Below are positions 39,601 through 48,959 of a stretch of DNA of 64,000 nucleotides, piece by piece. Within the stretch, counting starts at the first letter, position 1. Each line of letters starts with the position of its first letter. The stretch covers positions 1,364,001 through 1,428,000 of the forward strand of contig JAFKAC010000011.1 of assembly GCA_025766275.1 (NCBI GenBank). The letters run 5' to 3'. This stretch comes from Lactarius indigo (taxonomy: Eukaryota > Basidiomycota > Agaricomycetes > Russulales > Russulaceae). The position numbers and the translations under genes were made by a program. The notes under the pieces were generated by a model that was not told the DNA's origin, did no database searches, and saw nothing but the letters and a program-made list of their open reading frames with translations.

Positions 39601-40021
39601 CAACGACGGCCTTGATGGACTTGTAGTTGTCCTCTGCGAGTTCTGTGGCAGGTTCCATCATAGCGCCATCATCGCTGAGCTCGATGGTGTCATTGTCCAC
39701 ATCGATGGTGACCTTATGTGTGGTACGACGATCGGGATTGGTGTCGACTGGGGCCTTGCTTTTGGCACCTGGATGAGTGCTGGCAGAGCTGCTTGAAGCA
39801 GCCTCAGCCGCTTCGAGGGCATGCTGCAATGGGCGAAGAATACGACCAGTCCAGCGTGCACCAGCAACCACTTTGGCTGGTGCATGACTGCCAGAGACGT
39901 CACCTGAAGGAAAGGGGATTGTTTCATCTGCGTCAAATGACCACGTGATCTCTGATGCGTCCTTCAAAGTCCCATCAGGACAGACAGCGTCCCCAAGGTT
40001 GAGACTGGTAGACAAAGACAT
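36638..40021 (-). pseudogene. hAT-1 transposase, about 14 exons, one premature TGA
   Basis: ATG is at 40019-40021 and the stop at 36638-36640. Inferred exons from the right begin near 40021, 39537, 39228, 39083, 38909, 38465, 38307, 38045, 37851, 37677, 37395, 37240, 37145 and 36937. All have GT-AG borders; the summed length is not an exact multiple of three, so at least one border is off by a base. A BED-like finger (NWCMVC to RQRCKALGI) spans exons 2-3. The catalytic start FTFDVWTSKPGDPYISLTAHY is in exon 5, and CMEHSLHLAAKHF follows. The C-terminal dimerisation domain (YPTLKRIARDYLAIQGSSTPSERSF-type) is in the last exon. In exon 8 TGA (37950-37952) precedes WGSLFTFLERF, where hAT proteins normally have Arg, so this looks like CGA to TGA decay. 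Confidence 0.82.
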
Positions 40022-40285
40022 AGTGGGATTGTTAGTAACTCTGTGGGGTGTGAGTTGTTGAAAGGATAGGGGACATACCTCGACTTAATGTGTTTTTTTG
40101 GGCAGAGTCGCCATCAACCAGGGAGTAGCCTGATTTCAGATCACTACTTTTTGGGTGTGCTCATTTAGCCAGGTTGGGTGTAGGATGAATGGAAGTAGTA
40201 ACCGGCAACTCACAATATGGAAATAAGGGCGATAGGATATACCTAACGCTGGGGGCGGTAGAAGCGAAGAGCCCGGAGGGGGAGG
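40022..40285. other. hAT-1 5' region up to the Gypsy-3 insertion
   Basis: Non-coding, upstream of the transposase ATG. It continues at 47985 after Gypsy-3. TSD GGAGG of Gypsy-3 is at 40281-40285. Confidence 0.7.
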
Positions 40286-40754
40286 TGTAACGCCGTCACA
40301 GCGTTAGCTCGACTTGAGCTTGGATGAAGGCGACTGATACTCAGCTAACCACGCTTGAAGCGTATGGCACGAAGGCAGTTTCTTAGATGTTCGCAGACAC
40401 TAAGGCACGACGGTCTTCTTTAGACAAGGAAAGAAGACGGAGGTAGAAGAGACGAGACAAGTGACGATTGAAGAAGACCAAGATGGCGTATCTTGGTCTT
40501 CCGTAGCTACCTTAAATACAAGAAGAGCAGGCTTTCAAGCGCTGCTATGAGTCACAGTAGAATAGCGTCCAACGTATCGCGTAAGTAGCGCAATCCTAAT
40601 ACTACTACTACTAGTATTAGGATCGAGTCAGAGTCCAGTCAGCAATCACGCGCAATCTCCTATCGTACTACATCGTAAAGCCCTAAGGCCGTAAGTCCGT
40701 GACTAATTTACCTTACCGCCGTAGTCACAACCGGTACAGTAAGGAAACGTAACA
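40286..40754 (-). repeat. Gypsy-3 3' LTR
   Basis: 469-bp LTR. The purine tract AAAAGGGGGTGA (minus strand, 40755-40766) abuts it. Confidence 0.95.
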
Positions 40755-40784
40755 TCACCCCCTTTTCAGCGTGAGACCCCAGAC

Positions 40785-43700
40785 TCACTGGAAGTCCCGC
40801 GCGATCCACTCACGCTGTTCGTCCTCAATACGTCGGAATACGTCTGCCCGCTCCAAACGATACACACAGTCCATCTTGTCTTCTCGGGCGACGAGAACCA
40901 TCCCTCGGAGTTGGCGAATACGCGCCTGTAGGCGCGACTCTTCATGGGCCGCGGCACGGTATCGTGTCACCTCCGCAACCAGGGACTCATCCCCTATGCG
41001 GTTGAGTGCGCGATCGGTGAGCTTGTCGGCGGCGAGGATGACGAGGTCCTCGTGGGCAATGAAGGCGCGATTCGCAGCCGAGAGGTGAGGGGTGGCGTAG
41101 AGGGGTTTGCCGTAAAGGTAGGGAGACCCCGGGATGACTCCCAGGACAAAGGGGTTCGCACCTCCAACGATCTGCACGTGGCTCGCCTGCAGTTCTACGC
41201 CGTCCGGCCCGGTGATGGGGAAGTGAATGTGATGGGGCTGTCGATTCGCCCGGAACCCTTCAGGCGCAAGGACCTGCGCCGGGTCGTCGTCGCGTGTGAT
41301 GGGGGTGTGTAGTGCGACGCCGGGCAGTCGCACACGTCCTCGAGACATGGGGGTTCCGTCGGTGTGCAGGAGCCACGGGGTGATTCCGGGATCAGCAGAG
41401 TCGCGGTTCGTTCGAAGAAGGGGGTGGCTGACCGGGTAGTAATCTCCGTCGTCATGGTCAGCTTGGTCCGGCATCGCTGCCTGCGCTGCCGCAACTCGCT
41501 CAATCTCTCCTGCGCCAACCTCAACTGTTCTCGAGCCCACTCCTGAGCGGTCCTCCGCCAAACCTCCTCTGTTTCCATCTCCTCCCGGTCCTTCATTAGG
41601 TCGATCGGTCGGGAAAACTCCCCTAACACCGATAAGAGCGTCGTCTGGGGGGATGATTGCGATGGGTTCCCGCGCCCCGCTGTCGTCTCTGAAGATGTGA
41701 GCGACGGCAGGCTGCTGCTCGTCGCTGGGCTGGCGCGTGGGGTCTGGGAACCTCTGTAGGAGGCTAGCCCATTCTTGAGTGGTGATATGCCCCGGTCGCA
41801 AGTTTGCAGGTGTGTACGGAGTGAGCTGGACCGTTGGAACCACGGTTTCTTCGTCGTCTTGGATGAGGGCGGCGGCGTCTTGTGCGACTTGGTCGAGGAG
41901 GATCGCCGTGGTGACATGTCTGAGAGGAGATGTGGGCATAGAAGTAGAGGTATATCGGAGGTGAGAGTGATACTCTCCTCGACCCTCCTTGGTCTCGCTT
42001 TTAAGCCCTCGTGCGGCCCTTCGGCCCGCCTGGTATGTTTCGATGGCTTCTGGGGCAAAGACGTCTTCCTTATCGACCCACTGATTCTCCGAGTCGGGAT
42101 ATCCCTTCCATTTGATGAGGTATTGGAGTTTCTTGCGACGGCCGAAATGCCGCGAGTCCAGAACGGCCTCGACTTCATACTCCTCTTCCCCTTCTACTAG
42201 ATCCGGTGGCGGTCGAGGGAAATTTTCGCCATGCATGGTCGTACTTTTGTATGGCGTGAGAAGGTCTATATGAAACACCGGGTGGATGCTCCACTGCGTG
42301 GGAAGTTCGAGGCGGTAATTGTACGGGGACATCACCTGGACTATCTTAAAAGGGCCGTGGCGTCGTGCTGCAAGTTTCGCCGTGGGCTGATTGGTTCGAA
42401 GGTGCTTTCCTTCTAGCCATACTTGGTCTCCTATTTGATATTTCGGAGTGTCCCGATGTTTCACCCAACTATCCTGGGCCTTCTTGATGAGGGTCTGGGC
42501 CAGTTGTCGTGCTTCCTTAAGCTGCGTGAGTCGTGTGATGACGTTTGGAATAGGGGATGGCTTATCCGTCCAATCAGCTACTGGATCGTAACCCATAAGT
42601 AGCATGAATGGTGATTGCTTCGTGTGCTCGTGGGGCCAGTTGTTGTGCGCGAATTCTGCTATGGGAAGGTACGCCGCCCAGTTATCTTGACGCTCGTTGG
42701 CCCAGAACCGTAGATACTGTTCTAGCCATTGATTGGTCCGTTCTGACTGCCCATCAGTTCGCGGGTGATACGCCGTCGAAATATTCTGTTTGATCCCCAG
42801 GATTCGGCATACTTCTCTAGTGAATTTGGATGTGAACCGGGGGTCGCGGTCACTGATAACTTTACGCGGCAGCCCGAATCGTTTAAACACATGATTGACG
42901 TACAAAATAGCGGTTTCTTCTGCCGTGACTTCTTCGTTGCACGGGATAAATATCGAAGCCTTGCTGCAGTCGTGGTCGGTGACAGTAAGAATGCTGTCGT
43001 AGGACTGAGACGTCGGTAGCTTAGTAATAAAGTCCAATGCGATGGTGTGAAAGGGGGGGGCGTCTGCTACTGCAGTAATAGGGTGTAATGGCGCGCGCGT
43101 TGGTCTTGTGTTGACCTTGTTTCGTTGGCAGTCAGCGCACCCCATGACGTATTCGTATACGTCTCGACGAATATGCGGCCACCAGTAATGTCTCTCTACT
43201 ATCCGTTGGGTCCTACTGATGCCCGGATGTCCGTGGATAGGGAGGTCGTGGTGGTCATGTATTATTGTCCTGTATGCGGCCATAGGCCCCGTGACTACCA
43301 GCCGTCCGTCCTTGTACCATTCTCCCTCGATTTTCTTCAGCTGATGAGCGTCGACCCACCCTTGAACAATTTTCGGATCTTGTCTCCGCCTCGGCGTTTG
43401 CAGCATCGGATGCATTTCCAAGGTGCGCGCGGTATTAGCGGCTCTTACGAACACTTCGGGAGGTAAGACCACTACACCTTGGTTATCTCCTTCCCCCTGG
43501 TCGTAATCTGGGCGTCTGGATAGGGCGTCTGCTCTGCCGTTATTCTTTCCTTTGATATGATGGATTTCGAAGTCGTATTCCATCAGTTCTAGTACTTCCC
43601 TGGCGACCCTCCTGCTGATCTTTTGCGGGGTCTTCCAATATTGAAGGTTGAGATGGTCAGAGAATATTTTGATTTTGTGCGGGGACCCTGCAAGCAAGGG

Positions 43701-45533
43701 TCGCCAGTGTCGGAGGGCTTTGACGATGGCCAGGAGTTCCAGGTCATAGATGTCATAGTTGCGTTCTGTTTCGTTTAACGTGGCCGAGTAGTACCCTATC
43801 GGGTGCTTGCGACCGTCGTTTTTCTTTTGCAGAAGTACCGCACCTACCGCGAATCCAGATGCGTCGACCTCTAGCTCAAATTGATCCTGTAGATTAGGGT
43901 GTGCTAATACCGGTTCTTCTGTGACGAGGCGCTTGAGGGTTTTGAACACGCGATCTTCATCTTCTGTCCATTTCCATTCTGCGTCCTTCCGGGTAAGCCG
44001 ATTCAGCGGTCGCGCGTGGGTTGCGAAACCGCGGATGAAAAGACGGTAAAAGTTGCAGAAGCCCAAAAAGGATCGTACGTCCCTGACCTTGGTTGGAGTT
44101 GGCCAGTCTTTGATGCCGCGAACTTTTACCGGGTCCATGCGTGTTACCCCCTTTTCAAGGATTACCCCCAGGTAATCCATCCGCGGCTGGTGGAACAGGC
44201 ATTTTTCGAGCTTGAAATAGAGATCGTGATCCTGGGCGATGCGGAGGACGTCAGTCACTGCAGCAATGTGGTCAGCAGACGTAGAGCCTTCCCGCGTAGC
44301 AATTCCAATGTCGTCCATGTAGACTCGGATGACCGTCCCACGTAGTTCGTGCTTCGCAATGGTGTCGCGGTAGATATGATTCATCATGGTTTGGAAGGTG
44401 GCCGGTGAATTGGTGAGGCCGAAGAACATGACCGTTGGTTCGAAGAGACCGAATTTTGTTTTGAAGGCCGCCTTCTCCTGATCGCCGTCGCGTATGCGAA
44501 CATTGTTGTACCCCCAGCGGATGTCGAGTTTGGTATAAATATGCGCGTTGCTGAGGTCGTAAATGAGATCCTGAATGAGGGGAAGTGGGTATTGGTTGCG
44601 TATGGTGTGTGAATTGATGATACGATAATCCTGCACGGGGCGTAGCTTTCCGTCCTTCTTTTTAACGAAGAAGAATGATGAGGCGTACGGGGAGATGGAC
44701 GGTCGCAGGTACCCTTGCTTGAGTTTCTCGTCCAGGAATTCTTTAAGTTTCCCTTCTTCCTCTTGCGTTAATGGGTATATTTTACAATCTATTGCCGATG
44801 GGGTTCCGGGTTTGAAATCGATGGCGTGGTCCCAAGGTCGTGCCGGGGGAAACCGTTGGGACGCTTCCTCGCTGAAAAGCCTTTCGAAGGCTGCGTACAC
44901 TGCCGGCAGTTCTACAGTTTTCTCTTCTGTTTTTGCTTGGATGGCCAGCTCCGTGGACGTAGTTGTCCGTAAATACGTATCTTCTTCATCCATATCGAGG
45001 ATAATCGCCTCCTTTTCATCATTGGTGAGCGCAGCTGCGATGATGGTGTGACGATTCAGACTGTCCTGTGTACTGATCACGACCGGCATGATCTCCTCGT
45101 GTATTACGGCGTCTCGCCAGTTGATAGTGGGTTCATAAGTTGCCAGCCAAGGGTAACCAAGGACGATCTCTTCGCTTCCGAGGTCAGTGATGAGGAAGCG
45201 CATGGTCCTGTGATATCCTTTGGCGTATACGTCTAGGTCGGTAAAATGAGTGATGGACCCAGCTTTATTCTCCGTGTTGTCTATATTCCAAATCTTTCGT
45301 GGTTTGGGTAGAGGTTGAACCCCGATTCCCAACTTCTTGACGAAAGTTGGATGTATAAAGTTGTCAGTCGCTCCTGAGTCGACTAGTGCTTTTATGTCGG
45401 CCATTCGGTAATTCGTGCGAACCGAGACTGGGATTCGAAGAGAACGAAAGCGCGTCATGATTACAGAATTACAATTTAAAGCCCTCACCCAGGCCGATGG
45501 GTTTAGGCGTTCCGAAAACCCTCCTTCCCCCAC
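40785..45533 (-). CDS. Gypsy-3 pol: protease-RT-RNase H-integrase-chromodomain plus coiled-coil extension
   Basis: The 1582-residue reading lies in the -1 frame to gag and overlaps it by 31 nt. The first ATG is at codon 26. Protease LVDSGATDNFIH is at about 50-61, RT with YMDDIGIATR at about 405, and RNase H with SDHLNLQYWKTP at about 620. The integrase zinc region (GHPGISRTQRIVE to CADCQ) is at about 770-800, its core includes SDRDPRF and HPRTDGQSERTNQW, and the chromodomain (EEYEVEAVLDSRH, YLIKWKGYPDSENQW) is at about 1116-1160. About 400 further residues follow: an acidic/Pro linker, a globular stretch, and a charged helical segment (DESLVAEVTRYRAAAHEE onward) likely to form a coiled coil. 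This extension resembles that of Gypsy-1 in layout but lacks zinc knuckles. Confidence 0.93.
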   Translation of the reverse strand: MGEGGFSERLNPSAWVRALNCNSVIMTRFRSLRIPVSVRTNYRMADIKALVDSGATDNFIHPTFVKKLGIGVQPLPKPRKIWNIDNTENKAGSITHFTDLDVYAKGYHRTMRFLITDLGSEEIVLGYPWLATYEPTINWRDAVIHEEIMPVVISTQDSLNRHTIIAAALTNDEKEAIILDMDEEDTYLRTTTSTELAIQAKTEEKTVELPAVYAAFERLFSEEASQRFPPARPWDHAIDFKPGTPSAIDCKIYPLTQEEEGKLKEFLDEKLKQGYLRPSISPYASSFFFVKKKDGKLRPVQDYRIINSHTIRNQYPLPLIQDLIYDLSNAHIYTKLDIRWGYNNVRIRDGDQEKAAFKTKFGLFEPTVMFFGLTNSPATFQTMMNHIYRDTIAKHELRGTVIRVYMDDIGIATREGSTSADHIAAVTDVLRIAQDHDLYFKLEKCLFHQPRMDYLGVILEKGVTRMDPVKVRGIKDWPTPTKVRDVRSFLGFCNFYRLFIRGFATHARPLNRLTRKDAEWKWTEDEDRVFKTLKRLVTEEPVLAHPNLQDQFELEVDASGFAVGAVLLQKKNDGRKHPIGYYSATLNETERNYDIYDLELLAIVKALRHWRPLLAGSPHKIKIFSDHLNLQYWKTPQKISRRVAREVLELMEYDFEIHHIKGKNNGRADALSRRPDYDQGEGDNQGVVVLPPEVFVRAANTARTLEMHPMLQTPRRRQDPKIVQGWVDAHQLKKIEGEWYKDGRLVVTGPMAAYRTIIHDHHDLPIHGHPGISRTQRIVERHYWWPHIRRDVYEYVMGCADCQRNKVNTRPTRAPLHPITAVADAPPFHTIALDFITKLPTSQSYDSILTVTDHDCSKASIFIPCNEEVTAEETAILYVNHVFKRFGLPRKVISDRDPRFTSKFTREVCRILGIKQNISTAYHPRTDGQSERTNQWLEQYLRFWANERQDNWAAYLPIAEFAHNNWPHEHTKQSPFMLLMGYDPVADWTDKPSPIPNVITRLTQLKEARQLAQTLIKKAQDSWVKHRDTPKYQIGDQVWLEGKHLRTNQPTAKLAARRHGPFKIVQVMSPYNYRLELPTQWSIHPVFHIDLLTPYKSTTMHGENFPRPPPDLVEGEEEYEVEAVLDSRHFGRRKKLQYLIKWKGYPDSENQWVDKEDVFAPEAIETYQAGRRAARGLKSETKEGRGEYHSHLRYTSTSMPTSPLRHVTTAILLDQVAQDAAALIQDDEETVVPTVQLTPYTPANLRPGHITTQEWASLLQRFPDPTRQPSDEQQPAVAHIFRDDSGAREPIAIIPPDDALIGVRGVFPTDRPNEGPGGDGNRGGLAEDRSGVGSRTVEVGAGEIERVAAAQAAMPDQADHDDGDYYPVSHPLLRTNRDSADPGITPWLLHTDGTPMSRGRVRLPGVALHTPITRDDDPAQVLAPEGFRANRQPHHIHFPITGPDGVELQASHVQIVGGANPFVLGVIPGSPYLYGKPLYATPHLSAANRAFIAHEDLVILAADKLTDRALNRIGDESLVAEVTRYRAAAHEESRLQARIRQLRGMVLVAREDKMDCVYRLERADVFRRIEDEQREWIARDFQ
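45481..45521 (-). promoter_or_regulatory. Gypsy-3 candidate -1 frameshift signal
   Basis: The heptamer G GGT TTT (45515-45521, gag frame), spacer CGGAAC, then a hairpin at 45481-45508 (GCCT/AGGGC and ACCCA/TGGGT, loop TCGGCC). It is the same as in Gypsy-2. Confidence 0.65.
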
Positions 45534-47491
45534 AAATCCTGCAGTATCAGGTCTTTTACGTCATCGGGGGCATTGGCTACTCCGGTGAGCCATTCCTTGG
45601 CCCGTTCTTCGGCAGTTTTGCTTGTGGTGGCAGCTTGTATTTGGGCCGGCGATGTTTCTTGTGTATAATAATCGGTTTCCGCTACTCGGGCATTGGACGG
45701 CCCCGAGTTCTGCGGTTGCCATTGCCGTGGCTGTCGAGGGTGGGGGCAGTTTCGTGAGAGGTGACCTGGTGCATTACAGTTATAGCATAGGACTGTCCTT
45801 AGGTCACGACGCATCCCCCCTCTTCCCCGTCCTCGCGCTCCTGGTCCTCCTCTTGGGGGAAACGGGGGCAAGTTAGTATATGGCGGCCTCCCGTAGTCGA
45901 TCTCTTCCGATCCTGCCAATCTGGCTCTTGTGCGATCGGCGGATGTGTCCATTGCCCAGGGGTTCGCGAGATTCTGCGGGACGGTCCAGTTAGCATTGCC
46001 CGTCTTCTTGGGCTTGGTGTCCTTGTATTCATCCACTCTTGCTCGAATATGAATGTAATTCCGCTGCCGGCGGAGCGTTGCTCGCTTCCATTCGTCGAAG
46101 GTCTCTGGCTCGTCCAGGTCATAGGTCTTCTCGTACAACTTCTTTGGCAGTCCTTTTGTAAACAGGTTGATGGTCTGGGGATCATTGAGACGATAGCCCG
46201 CCTTTCGGGCCGCTTCTTCGAATTCGTTGACGTATTTATCGATGTCGCCATCGATCATTTTGAGCCCTTTTCTTAGCAGAGCTTGAGCCTGTTCTCGTTC
46301 GAGGGTATTGACGAACCTTTGGTTGAATCCCTCTGCCACGGCGTTCCATAGATCCCTTGTATGTTGGTCTATTCCTCGTTGTATTTGTCGATTGAGCCAT
46401 TTAAGGTACGAAAGTACCCATTCGCTGACGGTCACCCCCTTGATGTAGGAGAGGAATAGTAGGCATCGTCGGTAGTCGTTGCGCATGACGGAGGTGTCGA
46501 GGTTCATTCCCCAGTACACGTGCCATTGTGTGAGAAATGAGTCCACCTTGGTGCGGTCTCCGTCGAAAATAGTGGGAGGTTCACCTGTGAGTTTCTCGTG
46601 TCCATGCGCCCCTCCTCCTCCTCCAGCGGGCGGCTGCCCTCCTCCGTCGCCCCCTCCTCCTGGGGGTCCTCCGTGAGGGAGGTCGGGCGGATTTCCTCCC
46701 CCCCCTGGTCGTCGAGGGAAGTCTCCGCCTGGAGGGCCACCCCATCCTGGAGGAGGGTCGAGTGATAGCCCTCGTCGTGGTCCGTCTCCCGACGGGGGGT
46801 CTCCCTGGTCTGGCCCGATGGCCCGAAAGATTGCTGCGTCGTCTGCCGTCATTCTGTGGCCCGTTTCAGGGTTGATGGGCATGAGATTTCGCTGGGATTC
46901 TTGTCTTATTGCGTCTGCCGCTTCTCGTGCTGCTTGTTCTCTGACATTCATGATTTCTTCTGCTGTCATTGTCGTGGTAGCCATTTCTGCCGCAGGCGAG
47001 CGTACGTGGATCACTTCTGGTTGTTCTGATATGTGAAGGGACTCAGCTTGTTGAATTGTGTATTGTTCGATAGGTCCAATGCTCGCTGGGTGGTTTTCCT
47101 CGCTTTGCTCTTCTTCCTCGGTTTCTTCGCTTACCGCGTCTCCGGTTGAGTGTTCTCGTAGTTGGCCGTCAATCGGGCCCCAATCTGCGCGTGAATTAAG
47201 CTCTCGTGCGTCGATGTCGCACCGGTATTGTCGTCCTGCTGGTCTAATAACGTCCCAGCGATGATCTATTGGATTCCACGTAACCTCCACCCAGCACAGG
47301 TGGTCGAAGTTGAACTCAACTGGTCGGAATCTCGTAGGTCCGTTGAACTCAACAAAGTATCCGGTTTCGTCTCCTCGGTCTCTCCAACGGGCTGCTCCTA
47401 GGAATCGGGTTGGTACGTTACGATCCCCTCTTCGTTCTAGATAGTAGGGACGGAAGTTCGTCCACTGCTCTCGGGTGTTAACAGTCGCCAC
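45503..47491 (-). CDS. Gypsy-3 gag with ATG-free upstream extension
   Basis: The conventional Gag begins at the ATG at 46982-46984 (MATTTMTAEE, strong context AGAAATGG). It has a Gly/Pro-rich region, a capsid-like region (FLTQWHVYWGMNLDTS, FTKGLPKKLYEKTYDLD) and a CCHC knuckle CYNCNAPGHLSRNC. Upstream the frame is open for 174 codons back to a TAA in the primer-binding site (47507-47509) with no ATG; the 662-residue reading begins at a GTG preceded by ATT. The extension (TRFLGAARW, YFVEFNGP, RPVEF at 47312-47326, CWVEVTWNPIDHRWD) is highly similar to that of Gypsy-2. Confidence 0.88.
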   Translation of the reverse strand: MATVNTREQWTNFRPYYLERRGDRNVPTRFLGAARWRDRGDETGYFVEFNGPTRFRPVEFNFDHLCWVEVTWNPIDHRWDVIRPAGRQYRCDIDARELNSRADWGPIDGQLREHSTGDAVSEETEEEEQSEENHPASIGPIEQYTIQQAESLHISEQPEVIHVRSPAAEMATTTMTAEEIMNVREQAAREAADAIRQESQRNLMPINPETGHRMTADDAAIFRAIGPDQGDPPSGDGPRRGLSLDPPPGWGGPPGGDFPRRPGGGGNPPDLPHGGPPGGGGDGGGQPPAGGGGGAHGHEKLTGEPPTIFDGDRTKVDSFLTQWHVYWGMNLDTSVMRNDYRRCLLFLSYIKGVTVSEWVLSYLKWLNRQIQRGIDQHTRDLWNAVAEGFNQRFVNTLEREQAQALLRKGLKMIDGDIDKYVNEFEEAARKAGYRLNDPQTINLFTKGLPKKLYEKTYDLDEPETFDEWKRATLRRQRNYIHIRARVDEYKDTKPKKTGNANWTVPQNLANPWAMDTSADRTRARLAGSEEIDYGRPPYTNLPPFPPRGGPGARGRGRGGMRRDLRTVLCYNCNAPGHLSRNCPHPRQPRQWQPQNSGPSNARVAETDYYTQETSPAQIQAATTSKTAEERAKEWLTGVANAPDDVKDLILQDLWGKEGFRNA

Positions 47492-47497
47492 AATGAG

Positions 47498-47508
47498 ATC
47501 TTGGTCTT
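47498..47508 (-). promoter_or_regulatory. Gypsy-3 self-priming primer-binding site
   Basis: AAGACCAAGAT on the coding strand, two bases inside the LTR, is the exact reverse complement of the LTR 11-mer at 47699-47709. The match ends at 11 nt. Confidence 0.7.
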
Positions 47509-47510
47509 AA

Positions 47511-47979
47511 TGTAACGCCGTCACAGCGTTAGCTCGACTTGAGCTTGGATGAAGGCGACTGATACTCAGCTAACCACGCTTGAAGCGTATGGCACGAAGG
47601 CAGTTTCTTAGATGTTCGCAGACACTAAGGCACGACGGTCTTCTTTAGACAAGGAAAGAAGACGGAGGTAGAAGAGACGAGACAAGTGACGATTGAAGAA
47701 GACCAAGATGGCGTATCTTGGTCTTCCGTAGCTACCTTAAATACAAGAAGAGCAGGCTTTCAAGCACTGCTATGAGTCACAGTAGAATAGCGTCCAACGT
47801 ATCGCGTAAGTAGCGCAATCCTAATACTACTACTACTAGTATTAGGATCGAGTCAGAGTCCAGTCAGCAATCACGCGCAATCTCCTATCGTACTACATCG
47901 TAAAGCCCTAAGGCCGTAAGTCCGTGACTAATTTACCTTACCGCCGTAGTCACAACCGGTACAGTAAGGAAACGTAACA
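47511..47979 (-). repeat. Gypsy-3 5' LTR with promoter and primer hairpin
   Basis: 469-bp LTR. On the minus strand TATTTAAG (47736-47743) precedes ATCTTGGTCTT (47699-47709) by 34 nt. AAGACCAAGAT just upstream pairs with it to form an 11-bp hairpin with a 5-nt loop. Confidence 0.93.
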
Positions 47980-47984
47980 GGAGG

Positions 47985-48508
47985 AGTCCCGGAAAATAGT
48001 GGAACAAGACCAGGGACTTGGACTGCTGATAAAAGTCGACTACTGAAGTTGTGGCCATCTTCCTGCAACAATTGGAGAGTGTGGTGCTGATGGTGAGGGT
48101 GTGATGGTGCAATAAGATATTGGGACTTGGGAAGACGATGAAAAGATGAAGCTCGATAAAGCTGCATGGCACACGTGACAAACACCTGTCACACAGCAGT
48201 CACGCTAACACGCTGCAACTACGCCACACAAACATTGCAGACTGTCACTGCAGTGTTTCAGATTTGTTTCAGACTTGTGGAATGGGCTGAATAATTTATT
48301 TCCATCATCTTTGAGTACCTGTAAAATTTACCAGTTCACATTCAAACGCGTTCAAACGCGTTCTCATATTTCAGGATTTTGCCAAACCCCGAACCGGACC
48401 GATGGTCAGGTTCGGGTCAAACAGCTGAACCCCGAACCCTGAACCAGGGTCCGGTTCAGCTAGGTTCGGGTTCGGACCAAAGTTCAGAACTGAACTTTTC
48501 CATCACTA
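47985..48508. other. hAT-1 right arm with subterminal repeats and TIR
   Basis: Non-coding; no credible exon seen. From about 48375, repeated GAACC/GGTTC motifs lead to the TIR ending CATCACTA at 48508. Confidence 0.75.
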
Positions 48509-48516
48509 GCCAAGAA

Positions 48517-48959
48517 TATTCAGATGGGAGGGAAAGCCAGTGAGAGGGAGGGGATGTCGGTGCCAGTGAGGGCTGGCAGCATTGGCTGGTGTGATGCCAC
48601 GTTTCAGGGCAAGTTCGGTGCCTGTTGCTGCCTTGACAAATCACTTCAGAATGAAGGGATCACTTTGTTCAACTGCAATGTCCGCGGAAGCGGCGGAACA
48701 ACCTTTGCTGTAGATCTTTCCTTTCAAAGGTAAATGTATTTCGTCGTGGGCAGACAGTTTGAACCTCACTGCGGATACAGCAATCCAAGCTCGCATGTTT
48801 GTTTCCAGTGCGCGTCTAACGCCGCCATCTATCACTGATATCCCCGTAGCCCTGGCGTCGATTCGTCCTTAGCTTACATACACGAGGCATTGCACATCCG
48901 AGTCCACGGAAACGTGTTTCCCGTCTTGCCTGACTAGTACTACTACCGGAATCGGCACA
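48517..48959. other. Upstream region of the NLR-like gene
   Basis: No gene recognised. It runs from the hAT-1 insertion site to the ATG at 48960 and presumably holds the promoter, but no TATA box is evident. Confidence 0.4.

Larger units (their letters stand above)
40286..47979 (-). mobile_element. Gypsy-3: chromodomain LTR retrotransposon, full length
   Basis: The 7.69-kb element has two 469-bp LTRs (40286-40754 and 47511-47979; I noticed one difference, near 40537/47766) and TSD GGAGG (40281-40285 and 47980-47984), inserted in the upstream part of hAT-1. Gag and pol read on the minus strand and both are open, so the copy is young and possibly active. It is closely related to Gypsy-2 and its LTR family includes the solo LTR at 34140. 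Confidence 0.96.
36293..48508 (-). mobile_element. hAT-1: complete hAT DNA transposon split by Gypsy-3
   Basis: The 8-bp TSD GCCAAGAA is at 36285-36292 and 48509-48516. Terminal inverted repeats start TAGTGATG on both ends (36293 and, reversed, 48508), continuing TAAAAGTT and GAAAAGTT. Both ends have dense GTTCAG/CTGAAC- and GGTTCGG-type subterminal repeats (36305-36470 and 48375-48500). Setting aside Gypsy-3 and one TSD copy (40286-47984), the transposon is about 4.5 kb, the size of an autonomous hAT. A multi-exon transposase lies between, on the minus strand. Confidence 0.93.

Noticed and set aside
47928..48185. Minus-strand frame that could be a first hAT transposase exon
   Set aside because: It begins inside the Gypsy-3 LTR, has no transposase similarity, and the transposase has its own ATG at 40021.
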